DNA from: an uncultured Oscillospiraceae bacterium
GTDB taxonomy: Bacteria; Bacillota; Clostridia; Oscillospirales; Oscillospiraceae
Assembly: GCA_910589085.1 (NCBI GenBank)
Contig: CAJUSG010000023.1
Location: 16,843 to 35,843 of the forward strand
Direction: 5' to 3'
Length of the DNA stretch: 19,001 nucleotides
Positions 1-7,044 of this stretch are shown piece after piece. The stretch's first letter is position 1. The number at the start of each line of letters is the position of its first letter. The translations under genes and the position numbers were made by a program. The notes under the pieces are model-generated. The model was given only the letters and a program-made list of their open reading frames with translations, searched no databases and was not told where the DNA came from.

Positions 1-379
1 CCGGTGTGGGTGGCTCGTCGGCGGGAGCGCCCATGGAGGCCAGCATCTTCTCAATATCGTCCTGACTCATCTTGCCGCCGGAGGCGGGCTTGTCCTCAAC
101 CACAGGTGTTTCCTCCTTAACAGGCGAATTTTCCGCAGGGGGCGGGGAGAGCTCCTCCTCCAGGGCCTGCTGGATTTGCTGCGCCAATGTGTCATCGTTG
201 GCCTGAGCCACCTCCAGAATGGGGGGGAGGAGGGGCCGGCCGGAGGCCGCAGGAGCGGCCTCGGGAACGCCCTCGGCGGCCTCCTCAGCGGGAGGGGGGG
301 CCGCCTCTCCGGGGGCGGTGAGTAGATTTAATACGTGGGCGGTCTTGTTGCCTTTGGCGCCCTTTTTGCCAGTAGCCAT
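1..379 (-). CDS. Hypothetical protein with FliM-like SQDDIEKML motif (partial, runs off left edge)
   Basis: An open frame starts at the ATG read leftwards from 379 and stays open to the window edge (126 codons seen). An AAAGGAG ribosome binding site lies 10 bases upstream. The protein begins with a Lys/Gly-rich stretch (MATGKKGAKGNKTAHVLNLL), followed by a long Ala/Pro/Glu-rich, probably disordered region. At residue 104 it carries MSQDDIEKMLASMG, which resembles the N-terminal LSQDEIDALL peptide of FliM that binds CheY-P and, in some bacteria, the ParA-like ATPase FlhG. It lies 38 bases downstream of the ParA-type gene on the same strand, so the two are probably one operon. The fold beyond the edge is unknown; a ComFB-like or switch-related domain is possible but not shown. 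That this is a gene is fairly sure; its function is not known. Confidence 0.75.
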   Translation of the reverse strand, partial: MATGKKGAKGNKTAHVLNLLTAPGEAAPPPAEEAAEGVPEAAPAASGRPLLPPILEVAQANDDTLAQQIQQALEEELSPPPAENSPVKEETPVVEDKPASGGKMSQDDIEKMLASMGAPADEPPTP

Positions 380-417
380 GACGGCTAATCTCCTTTCCGG
401 TGTTTAGAATGGACCCC

Positions 418-1203
418 TCAGCGGATGGGCGGGGCCGTAAAGCTGCCGTACTCCCGGGTGATCTCGTTGAGGAGCAGGCGGAAGTCCCGGGCGACCTTGG
501 AGCCCGGAGCGTAGGTGAGCACGCTCTCCCCGTGGGCGGGGGACTCAGCCACCGCCACGCCGGAGCGGATGCGGGCCTGGAACACCTTGGTGTCCAGCTG
601 CCGGGCGATCTGCTCCGCCATGTCCAGCACATCCCGGTTCAGGATCAGGCGCAGATTAAACTTGTTGAGCAGGATGCCCAGCACCCGCAGGCGGGAGTTG
701 TAGCACCGGCGGACGGTGTCGATGGTCTCGCGGATCTGGGAGACGCCCAGCAGGCTGAGAATCTCAGGGGCCATGGGGACCACAAGGCCGTCAGCCGCCA
801 CGTAGGCGTTTACCGTCAGCACGTTGAGGGCGGGCGGGGTGTCGATGATAATATAATCGTAGTCGTCCTCCACCTCAGACAGGCAGTTTTTCAGCAAAAA
901 CTCCCGGCCGGGCCGGTTGAACTCCAGCTCGGCGGCGGACAGCAGGATGTTGGAGGGCAGGACATCCCCGCAATCCGACGGGGTGATGACCTCGCGAATA
1001 GGGCGTGAGCCCTTGAGCACATCGTAGATTGTGGCGCAGTTTTCGATGTCCAGCCCCAGGCAGAAGCCCAGGCTGCCCTGGGGGTCCAGATCAACCCCCA
1101 GCACTCTGGCGCCCCGCTGGTGCAGGCCGTCCATCAGGGAACAGGCCGTGGTGGTTTTGCCCACGCCGCCCTTTTGATTTGTGATAGCAATAATAGCGGA
1201 CAA
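418..1203 (-). CDS. ParA/Soj-type P-loop ATPase
   Basis: A 261-residue protein of the ParA/MinD superfamily, which position cargo by ATP-dependent dimerisation on DNA or membrane. The deviant Walker A is KGGVGKTT (residues 11-18), with the signature lysine at K11. The Walker A' region reads GVDLDPQGS (about 38-46), and Walker B is the hydrophobic strand ending in IIIDTPP (about 117-123). The length fits a small ParA without an N-terminal HTH domain. The start is TTG, preceded by GGGGGAG five bases upstream; no ATG lies close by. A TATGAT-like -10 at 1249-1254 (minus strand) would fire from inside the sigma-28 promoter region of fliD, so the two transcripts are divergent. There is no ParB neighbour; it sits next to flagellar genes and a protein with a FliM-like motif. 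This favours a role in placing motility or chemotaxis machinery over chromosome segregation, which is inference. Confidence 0.92.
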   Translation of the reverse strand: MSAIIAITNQKGGVGKTTTACSLMDGLHQRGARVLGVDLDPQGSLGFCLGLDIENCATIYDVLKGSRPIREVITPSDCGDVLPSNILLSAAELEFNRPGREFLLKNCLSEVEDDYDYIIIDTPPALNVLTVNAYVAADGLVVPMAPEILSLLGVSQIRETIDTVRRCYNSRLRVLGILLNKFNLRLILNRDVLDMAEQIARQLDTKVFQARIRSGVAVAESPAHGESVLTYAPGSKVARDFRLLLNEITREYGSFTAPPIR

Positions 1204-1240
1204 ATGATCTCCCCCTGAAAAACTTTCTCTCTGGAGCTAT

Positions 1241-1267
1241 TAACTTAATCATACTACATGCCGATAA
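1241..1267 (+). promoter_or_regulatory. Sigma-28 (SigD/FliA) promoter of the fliD operon
   Basis: TAAC at 1241-1244, 15 bases, then an exact GCCGATAA at 1260-1267. This matches the sigma-28 consensus TAAA-N15-GCCGATAA except for one base in the -35 element. It lies 78 bases before the fliD start, as expected for a late flagellar operon. Confidence 0.85.
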
Positions 1268-1345
1268 AAAAGTACAGAGTATTTTTGCGCACATTTGAAA
1301 TAAACCAACGAGAATTTTAGATACAGGATGAAAGGAGCGAGTATT

Positions 1346-4210
1346 ATGGCGTCTCTCAGCGGAGTAAGCGGCAGCAATTCTATGAGCAGCCTTATGAACA
1401 GCGCCAATACGATTACTGGCCTGGCCAGCGGCCTGGATACAGAAAGCATGATCGAAAATCTGGTCAAAAGCTACCAGACAAAGATCAGCGGCCTGAGCAA
1501 GGATGTTGCCAAGATTGAGTGGAAGCAGGATGCCTATCGCAGCATTATCAGTAAGATGGTGGGCTTTTCCGGCAAATATGCCTCCTATACCTCGGGAACA
1601 AACCTGACCTCCCCCAGCTTTTTTAACAGCGCCGTCAAGGTGGAGACCCTGGGCCTGTTCGCGGACCGGGTGTCCGCCAGCGGCAAGAGCAGCAGTGAGA
1701 TCTCCCTGGACAGGGTGAGCCAGCTGGCCACCTCCGCCCAGTTCCGGACCTCCAGCAACCTGAAGGCCGGGGACGGAAGCGGCATCCTGGCCAACAAGGG
1801 CATCGACCTGGTGACCGGCACCACCGAGCTGGGCAAGCTGGACGGAAGCCTTGTGCTGAATTACGGCTCCAAGGCGGTCAGCATCGTGTTTGACGAGGTG
1901 GACGATGTAAAGACCATGGATGAGATCCGGACCAAGCTGGCCGAGGAGCAGGATATTTCTAAGGACGATGTGAGCAACGATCAGGTTCTGGCCAAGCTGA
2001 TTGAGCGGAAGCTGGCCGACGAGAAGGTCAACCTCACCGGCGGCAGCACCGACACTGCCGATAACCGCATCGGGGTCGAGGTGAAGGACGGGAGCATCTC
2101 CTTTTATGATAAGAAGAAGGCGGGCAACTCCGTCTATATCTCCCAGGCCGGGGATCAGGTGGCTGCCGTGCTGGGGCTGGACCTGAAAAATGCCGATGAG
2201 GACAAGATCAGCTCCATCAAGCTCAACCCCAATATGATGACCCGGCTGACCTGGGACGAGAGAAACCCCAATTACCTGTCGGGCAAGACCATCAATCTGA
2301 GCCTAGACGGCACCTCCAAGCAGATTAAGCTGCCCACCATTGAGAAGGGCAAGCTGGTGGACGCCGACGGAAACCCCCTCAAGGACGCCGACGGCAATGA
2401 TATCTCTGAGCTGAACGCCAAGAACTACACCACCGCCCTCAATGACGCGGTGCAGAAGGCCTTCAAGGGGAAGAAGATTGAGGTCACAAACGCCGACACC
2501 ACAAACAAGACCCTCCAGCTGAATTTCAAGGTGCAGGAGGGCTCTGACCTGGTGATTAACACCGACGTGGGAGAGACCCTGGGGATTGGCCGCACAGCTA
2601 CCAGCTATCTGAACACCAACAAGACCCTGGAGGACCTGCTGGGGAAGGACGCGCTGGGCAAGCTGGAGCCCGCGGTGAAGCTGGATAAGAACGGCAGGAA
2701 GATGACCGACTCCAAAGGCAACTATATCTTGGACAAGGACGAGAAGACCGGCGAGCTGAAATACGAGTTTAAGATCAACGACACGGTTGTGGGCAGATAC
2801 ACCAAGGACGCCAAGCTGTCTGACATTATGGCCGATATCAATGCCAATAAGGAGGCAGGCGTGTCGGTCAGCTACTCCCAGACTACCAAGAATTTCCTGT
2901 TTAAGTCGAAGGAGACCGGCCTGGAGAGCGAGATCAAGATCGGCGAGGGCCTGGCCGAGGCCATGTTCGGCACGGCCGAGGTCCCCGACCTAAGCAGCAG
3001 CAGCTTTGCCGAGTCCTATGGCGTTGATTGGCTGAACGATGGGGAAAGCCAGGAGTTTACCTTCGGGCTGCCTGGAAGCCTCAACACCAAGTTCAGCATC
3101 ACAAAGGAGACCACCGTTGAGGACGTTGTCAACAATCTGAACGATTCGCTGATGGGGAGTACGCATACCTTTGCCTATAACAAGTATACCGGCCAGATTG
3201 AGGCAAAGGACAAGACAAGCGGCGCCACGACCGAGCTGAAAATAACGGATCCCTTTGGCGACGACGTCAAGTTTGACGAGAGTAAAGCCCCCTCCGTTGA
3301 CTACACGCCGGGTCAGGACGCAAAGTTCACCATTACCGTCAACGGTGAGACCAAGGAGATGACCCGCAGCTCCAACAGCGTGAATATTGACGGGCTGACC
3401 ATCACCATGAAGGACGTCTTCGACGGCGCGACGGATGCGGACGGCAAGCCCGCCGTGGACAGTACCGGCAAGGCGAAGAACTCGGTTACCTTCAAGACGA
3501 CGACCGACTCGGACAAGATTGTGGATGCCGTTAAGGCCATGGTGACAGACTTCAACGCCATGATGACTGAGATCAAAAAGGCCTACGCCACCATGCCCTA
3601 TCAGAAGTCCAACGGTTCCTTTACCGACTATGAGCCGCTGACCGAGGAGGAGCGGCAGGGTATGTCGGAGAGCGCCATCGAGCGCTACGAGGAGAAGGCC
3701 AAGCAGGGCATCCTCTTCGGTGACCGTAACCTGTCCACCCTCTATACCAAGATGCGCAACGCCTTCGCCGGCGAGAACGAGGCGGCCCTCCGGTCTATGG
3801 GCATCACCATTGATTTTTCCATGAGCGACGGCGCTGAGGCGATCGCTTTGGACGAGAGCAAGCTGCGCGCCGCCCTGGAGAGCGACCCCGATAAGGTGAC
3901 CCGGGTGTTTACCGGCGAGCGGGGCGTGATGCAGACCATGAAGACCCAGCTGGACAACTACGCCAAGACCACTGGCGAGCCCAAGGGTATCCTGATCCAG
4001 CAGGCTGGCAGCCCCCTGAGCTCCCTGTCCCTGATGAACAACTCCTGGCAGAAGGAGATCGACAACCTGAACACCCAGATTGAGAAGTGGCAGGATAAGC
4101 TGACCAGCCAGGTGGACCGCTATACCCAGCAGTTCAGCCGGCTGGAGGTACTGATTAATCAGATGAATTCCCAGAGTGCCTCTCTGGCGGGGCTGATGGG
4201 CGGCGGCTAA
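1346..4210 (+). CDS. fliD: Flagellar filament cap protein FliD
   Basis: FliD (954 residues) caps the growing flagellar filament and guides flagellin folding outside the cell. The conserved N-terminal cap segment with TGLASGLDTESMIENL lies near residues 23-40. The C-terminal part ends in the coiled-coil FliD_C region with EVLINQMNSQSASLAGLM, and in between lie repeated flagellin-hook-IN-like segments. ATG at 1346 is chosen because AAAGGAG stands eight bases before it; an in-frame ATG at 1328 lies upstream of that site and would add only six residues. The protein is long for FliD because of an enlarged central region. That region contains Asp/Gly loops such as DADGNPLKDADGND (from about 339), DKNGRK...DSKGN (from about 447) and DATDADGKP (from about 693). 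It has no N-terminal cleavable signal, as usual for a type III flagellar export substrate. First gene of the sigma-28 operon; fliS follows after 25 bases. Confidence 0.95.
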   Translation: MASLSGVSGSNSMSSLMNSANTITGLASGLDTESMIENLVKSYQTKISGLSKDVAKIEWKQDAYRSIISKMVGFSGKYASYTSGTNLTSPSFFNSAVKVETLGLFADRVSASGKSSSEISLDRVSQLATSAQFRTSSNLKAGDGSGILANKGIDLVTGTTELGKLDGSLVLNYGSKAVSIVFDEVDDVKTMDEIRTKLAEEQDISKDDVSNDQVLAKLIERKLADEKVNLTGGSTDTADNRIGVEVKDGSISFYDKKKAGNSVYISQAGDQVAAVLGLDLKNADEDKISSIKLNPNMMTRLTWDERNPNYLSGKTINLSLDGTSKQIKLPTIEKGKLVDADGNPLKDADGNDISELNAKNYTTALNDAVQKAFKGKKIEVTNADTTNKTLQLNFKVQEGSDLVINTDVGETLGIGRTATSYLNTNKTLEDLLGKDALGKLEPAVKLDKNGRKMTDSKGNYILDKDEKTGELKYEFKINDTVVGRYTKDAKLSDIMADINANKEAGVSVSYSQTTKNFLFKSKETGLESEIKIGEGLAEAMFGTAEVPDLSSSSFAESYGVDWLNDGESQEFTFGLPGSLNTKFSITKETTVEDVVNNLNDSLMGSTHTFAYNKYTGQIEAKDKTSGATTELKITDPFGDDVKFDESKAPSVDYTPGQDAKFTITVNGETKEMTRSSNSVNIDGLTITMKDVFDGATDADGKPAVDSTGKAKNSVTFKTTTDSDKIVDAVKAMVTDFNAMMTEIKKAYATMPYQKSNGSFTDYEPLTEEERQGMSESAIERYEEKAKQGILFGDRNLSTLYTKMRNAFAGENEAALRSMGITIDFSMSDGAEAIALDESKLRAALESDPDKVTRVFTGERGVMQTMKTQLDNYAKTTGEPKGILIQQAGSPLSSLSLMNNSWQKEIDNLNTQIEKWQDKLTSQVDRYTQQFSRLEVLINQMNSQSASLAGLMGGG

Positions 4211-4235
4211 GACCGCAAGAAAGGAATATTCCTAT

Positions 4236-4622
4236 ATGGACGCAAGAGGGTATCAGCAATATAAACAGCAGTCAATCAGCTCCATGACCCCCGGCGAGCT
4301 GCTGCTGCTGCTCTACGATGAACTGGTGAAGCGCAGCACGCTGGCCTCTATTGCCCTGGATAAGCAGGATTGGCCGGTGTTTGAGGGGGCGCTGGACCGG
4401 TGTACGGACATCATCAACTACCTGGATGAGACGCTGGACCGCCAGTATCCCATCAGCCAGGATTTGAGCCGGATGTATGACTACTTTACCTATGAGCTGA
4501 GCCGGATCAAAGCGGGCAGAAATAAAAAGGAACTGGACCGCCTGCGCCCCATGCTGGCCGACCTGCGGGACACCTTCCGCGCCGCAGAGAAGAACAGCGG
4601 CGGTCAGGAGCGCCAGCCATGA
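4236..4622 (+). CDS. fliS: Flagellar export chaperone FliS
   Basis: FliS (128 residues) is the cytosolic chaperone that binds the C-terminus of flagellin before export. The N-terminal pattern is typical: GYQQYKQQSISSMTPGEL, then LLLLYDELVKRS, followed by helices predicted along the rest of the chain, and the length matches the family. A GAAAGGA ribosome binding site lies about ten bases before the ATG. The gene sits directly after fliD, the usual order, and its TGA overlaps the ATG of the next gene (ATGA), which implies translational coupling. Confidence 0.95.
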   Translation: MDARGYQQYKQQSISSMTPGELLLLLYDELVKRSTLASIALDKQDWPVFEGALDRCTDIINYLDETLDRQYPISQDLSRMYDYFTYELSRIKAGRNKKELDRLRPMLADLRDTFRAAEKNSGGQERQP

Positions 4623-5017
4623 CAAAGGGGGATTGGCTGGACCTGACCGTTCTGGAGCGTAAAAAGTACAACTTTCTGTCTGAGACCCTGGACCTGAGCC
4701 AGCAGATGGGAGAGGCCATGGACCGCAATGACCAGGTGTCCCTGCGGATGCTGGTGGCCATGCGTCAGGATCCGATCCTTGGCCTGGAGGAAGTGAAGCG
4801 GGCCATAGACATGAAGCTGGTAAGCCTGCTCCCGGAGGAGCGGGAGCGGGTGTCCGCCCTGGGCGGCGGGACCGGGGAGCCCCGGGAAGAGGAAGAGAGA
4901 GGCTATTTCAATCAGGCGGGCAGCGCCCGCCGCCTGCTGGAGCGGGTGGTGGAGCTGGACCGGCGCTTGAACCGCCGCATGGCGGGAGACGGCTCTTTTT
5001 ACGCGAAAGAGGAATAG
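4619..5017 (+). CDS. Probable FliT/FlgN-type flagellar chaperone (candidate)
   Basis: A 132-residue, mostly helical, highly charged protein with no membrane segment. It begins MTKGDWLDLTVLERKKYNFL and contains heptad-like stretches such as LSETLDLSQQMGEAMD and a C-terminal LLERVVELDRRLNRRM. No motif is specific enough to name it. Position carries the argument: it overlaps the fliS stop by four bases (ATGA) and ends the fliD-fliS transcript just before a terminator, the slot held by fliT or a FlgN-like chaperone in other flagellated bacteria. AGGAG inside the end of fliS is its ribosome binding site. It could instead be an unrelated motility accessory protein. Confidence 0.6.
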   Translation: MTKGDWLDLTVLERKKYNFLSETLDLSQQMGEAMDRNDQVSLRMLVAMRQDPILGLEEVKRAIDMKLVSLLPEERERVSALGGGTGEPREEEERGYFNQAGSARRLLERVVELDRRLNRRMAGDGSFYAKEE

Positions 5018-5050
5018 AAAATTCCCCCTGCGCGGCAGGGGGAATTTTTT
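5018..5050 (+). terminator. Rho-independent terminator of the fliD operon
   Basis: A 14-bp stem, AAAATTCCCCCTGC (5018-5031) against 5035-5048, with a three-base loop and a run of T (5045-5050). The stem begins right after the stop of the last flagellar gene. On the minus strand it also ends in a short T run, so it may serve the convergent peptidase gene too. Confidence 0.93.
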
Positions 5051-5079
5051 CAAGATGCAAGGGGGAACTGGAGCCCTTA

Positions 5080-6015
5080 TCAGAAGGGGGCGGAGACAGC
5101 CCAGAGTGGGCCGCCGCTGTGCCGGCTGGCGGAGAGCTCCTCCAGAATCAGGTCCAGCTCCCAGGTGGTAAGGCTGCGGTCGGAGCTGGCCGGATCGGCC
5201 ACCAGAATGCTGCCGTCCAGAGTGACCCCCCGGAGCACAATGAAGTGGCCGCCATTGGTGAAGTGCCCCGGCCCCATCAGGGCCACCACCAGCTGCCCGG
5301 TGGCCAGCCGCCGGGAGATGTCGTCCTGATCCTCCAGGGAGAGAGATTCGCACACCAGCCCGAAATCCTCCGCCACGCCTTGGACAATCGTCCGGTAGGA
5401 GCCCTGACGTCTGGCCCAGTAGCCGTTGTCAACGCAGTGCTGCGACATCTGGACCGGGTCGATGGGGGTTCCCGTAAGGGTGGACACCACCATGGCCATG
5501 GCCGTGGGGCCGCAGCCGTAGCCGCTGATGGAGTCGGTGCCGTAGAGGCCCTCTGCCCAGAGGTCAGCGGTCTGATTGTAGTAGAACAGCTCCCGGGCTC
5601 CGCCGGTGAGGTACTCCTGGCTGTTCCGGCAGATAAGGGTTGTGATGGAGAAGCTGGCAATTGGACGGGGGGGCGGAGCGACCTCCTCGCTGTCCACCAG
5701 CTGGATGTCTTCGGCGGGCTCAGTCTCAGGGTCGGGCTCGAGCCTTGTCATCAGCTCCTCCCAGGAGTTCTGAAGCTGAACGGCGGCGTTGTCAGCCGCG
5801 ATGGTGACGGCGGTGCTCAGGCGGCTCCAGATGTACTGATTGAACTCGGCCGCCCGCTGCAGGCCGGCCCGGACAGGGGCGGTGATGCGCTGGTAGAGCT
5901 CCGGGGACTGGTAGGAGCACACCACGAGCTCCACAGTACCGACACAGACCAGTGCCAGCAGAAGTATGGAGAGGGTATATTTCAGCCAACGGAAAGTCTT
6001 TTTAAAATTTTTCAC
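5080..6015 (-). CDS. Membrane-anchored C39-like (papain-fold) cysteine peptidase
   Basis: A 311-residue protein. An N-terminal basic stretch (MKNFKKTFRWLKY) is followed by one hydrophobic segment (about residues 14-33), which reads as a signal anchor placing the rest outside the membrane. The C-terminal half has the order of the peptidase C39-like family 2: Cys168 in SGYGCGPTAMAM, His257 in NGGHFIVLRG and Asp274 in VADPASSD. The linker (about 95-120) is rich in Glu and Pro. GTG at 6015 is chosen because GGGGG lies five bases upstream. A longer frame from a TTG at 6060 would begin at or before the predicted transcription start, 7 bases past TATAAT. The target is unknown; C39-like domains cut leader peptides or process surface proteins and wall-linked peptides. 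It converges on the flagellar operon and diverges from the ABC gene. Confidence 0.85.
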   Translation of the reverse strand: MKNFKKTFRWLKYTLSILLLALVCVGTVELVVCSYQSPELYQRITAPVRAGLQRAAEFNQYIWSRLSTAVTIAADNAAVQLQNSWEELMTRLEPDPETEPAEDIQLVDSEEVAPPPRPIASFSITTLICRNSQEYLTGGARELFYYNQTADLWAEGLYGTDSISGYGCGPTAMAMVVSTLTGTPIDPVQMSQHCVDNGYWARRQGSYRTIVQGVAEDFGLVCESLSLEDQDDISRRLATGQLVVALMGPGHFTNGGHFIVLRGVTLDGSILVADPASSDRSLTTWELDLILEELSASRHSGGPLWAVSAPF

Positions 6016-6065
6016 GGTTTCCCCCAAAAAAATAAAAATAGCTCTTTTCAACTGAGACAAAAACG

Positions 6066-6094
6066 ATTATACTACAAGTGACAGATTTTTTGAA
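6066..6094 (-). promoter_or_regulatory. Sigma-A promoter of the C39-like peptidase gene
   Basis: Read on the minus strand: TTCAAA (6089-6094), 17 bases, perfect TATAAT (6066-6071). The predicted start point falls near 6059, which rules out the upstream TTG as the translation start and supports GTG at 6015. Confidence 0.75.
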
Positions 6095-6165
6095 CTATAA
6101 ATTTTATGGTTACCGCGCTTTGGCAGAACCCGGCGGCAGCCATATAGCCAAGGAGCCGCAATACC

Positions 6166-6867
6166 ATGCCGGAAGTACGCTTGGAAAACGCGTCAAAACT
6201 ATATAAGACGGAAGATAAGCGTAAGCAGTATGCCGTTAAAGACCTGAGCCTGACCATCGCTCAGGGGGAATTTGTTTTCCTGATTGGCAGCAGCGGCGCG
6301 GGAAAGAGCACCATGCTGAAGCTGATCGGAGGGGAGATTTCCCCGGACGAGGGCGCGGTTCTGCTGGATGACGTCAATATCGCCCGTTTTTTCGGCCCCT
6401 GGAAGGTGCGGCTGAACCGGACCTTCGGAATTGTGGGGCAGCAGACCCTCCTGATCCGGAAGCGGACCATCATGGAAAACCTGATGGTGGCCGCCCGGGC
6501 CAGCGGGATGCAGCGCAAGAGCAAGGCCGCGGCGGAGAAGGCGCTGGGGCTGGTGGGTCTGCCCAGGGTGGCCGAGTGCTACCCGGCCCAGCTGTCGATT
6601 GGCGAGGTTCGCCGGGTGGAGCTGGCCAGAGCCCTGATCAGCAGTCCGCCCTTTCTGCTGCTGGATGAGCTGACCGCCAACCTGGATGACGACACTATCT
6701 GGGACATTATGCACCTGCTCAACGAGCTGAACAGCCGGGGCACCACCATCGTTATGGCGACCCACGCCAGTCAGTTTGTGAACATCATGCGCCGGAGGGT
6801 GATAACCCTGGTGGACGGAAAGCTGTTTGGCGATGTGAAGAATGGCAAGTATGGAGATGTCGTATAA
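6166..6867 (+). CDS. FtsE-like ABC transporter ATPase, no FtsX partner nearby
   Basis: A 233-residue ABC ATPase of the FtsE type. Walker A is GSSGAGKST (about residues 43-51). The Q-loop lies in FGIVGQQTLLI, the signature region is LSIGEVRRVELARAL, Walker B with catalytic Glu is FLLLDELTANLD, and the switch His is in ATHAS. The phrase before the Q-loop and RKRTIMENL after it resemble FtsE (RKTVYENV). The signature is LSIGE rather than LSGGE, and Walker B reads DELT rather than DEPT, so it is a divergent member. AAGGAG stands ten bases before ATG. No permease gene follows: the next 177 bases hold only a possible 17-codon reading frame from 6899 and a weak promoter. FtsE with FtsX normally controls wall hydrolases; whether this orphan does so is unknown. 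Confidence 0.85.
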   Translation: MPEVRLENASKLYKTEDKRKQYAVKDLSLTIAQGEFVFLIGSSGAGKSTMLKLIGGEISPDEGAVLLDDVNIARFFGPWKVRLNRTFGIVGQQTLLIRKRTIMENLMVAARASGMQRKSKAAAEKALGLVGLPRVAECYPAQLSIGEVRRVELARALISSPPFLLLDELTANLDDDTIWDIMHLLNELNSRGTTIVMATHASQFVNIMRRRVITLVDGKLFGDVKNGKYGDVV

Positions 6868-6951
6868 ACTTAATTTACAGGAGTAAGGCGGTGTAGCAAT
6901 GGAGCGAATCAGCAAACCGGGGCGCGGCGCCAACCAGCGCGGACATCCCGA

Positions 6952-6979
6952 TTGATCCGTGGAGAGCGGGGCATACAAA
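6952..6979 (+). promoter_or_regulatory. Possible weak sigma-A promoter before the chemoreceptor gene
   Basis: TTGATC (6952-6957), 16 bases, TACAAA (6974-6979), about 65 bases before the chemoreceptor ATG. Each hexamer matches consensus at four of six bases. No sigma-28 element with both boxes was found between 6868 and 7044. Confidence 0.3.
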
Positions 6980-7044
6980 ATTGCAGGAATTCTGACGGAA
7001 GAGCAGGACTTTGACGTCAGAGAAAAATAGGAGGAGACTACATA

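Noticed and set aside
2057..2064. GCCGATAA inside fliD, possible internal sigma-28 promoter
   Set aside because: No TAAA-like -35 stands 15 bases upstream, and the bases are explained by coding sequence.
2831..2838. GCCGATAT inside fliD, possible sigma-28 -10 box
   Set aside because: The position of the -35 element has no match to TAAA; it encodes Ala-Asp-Ile in frame.
6016..6060. TTG start for the C39-like peptidase at 6060
   Set aside because: The codon lies at the predicted transcription start, 5 bases after TATAAT, and has no ribosome binding site; GTG 6015 has one.
6899..6952. 17-codon frame from ATG 6899 between the ABC and chemoreceptor genes
   Set aside because: The nearest AGGAG is 15 bases away, the product has no recognisable feature and no other support.
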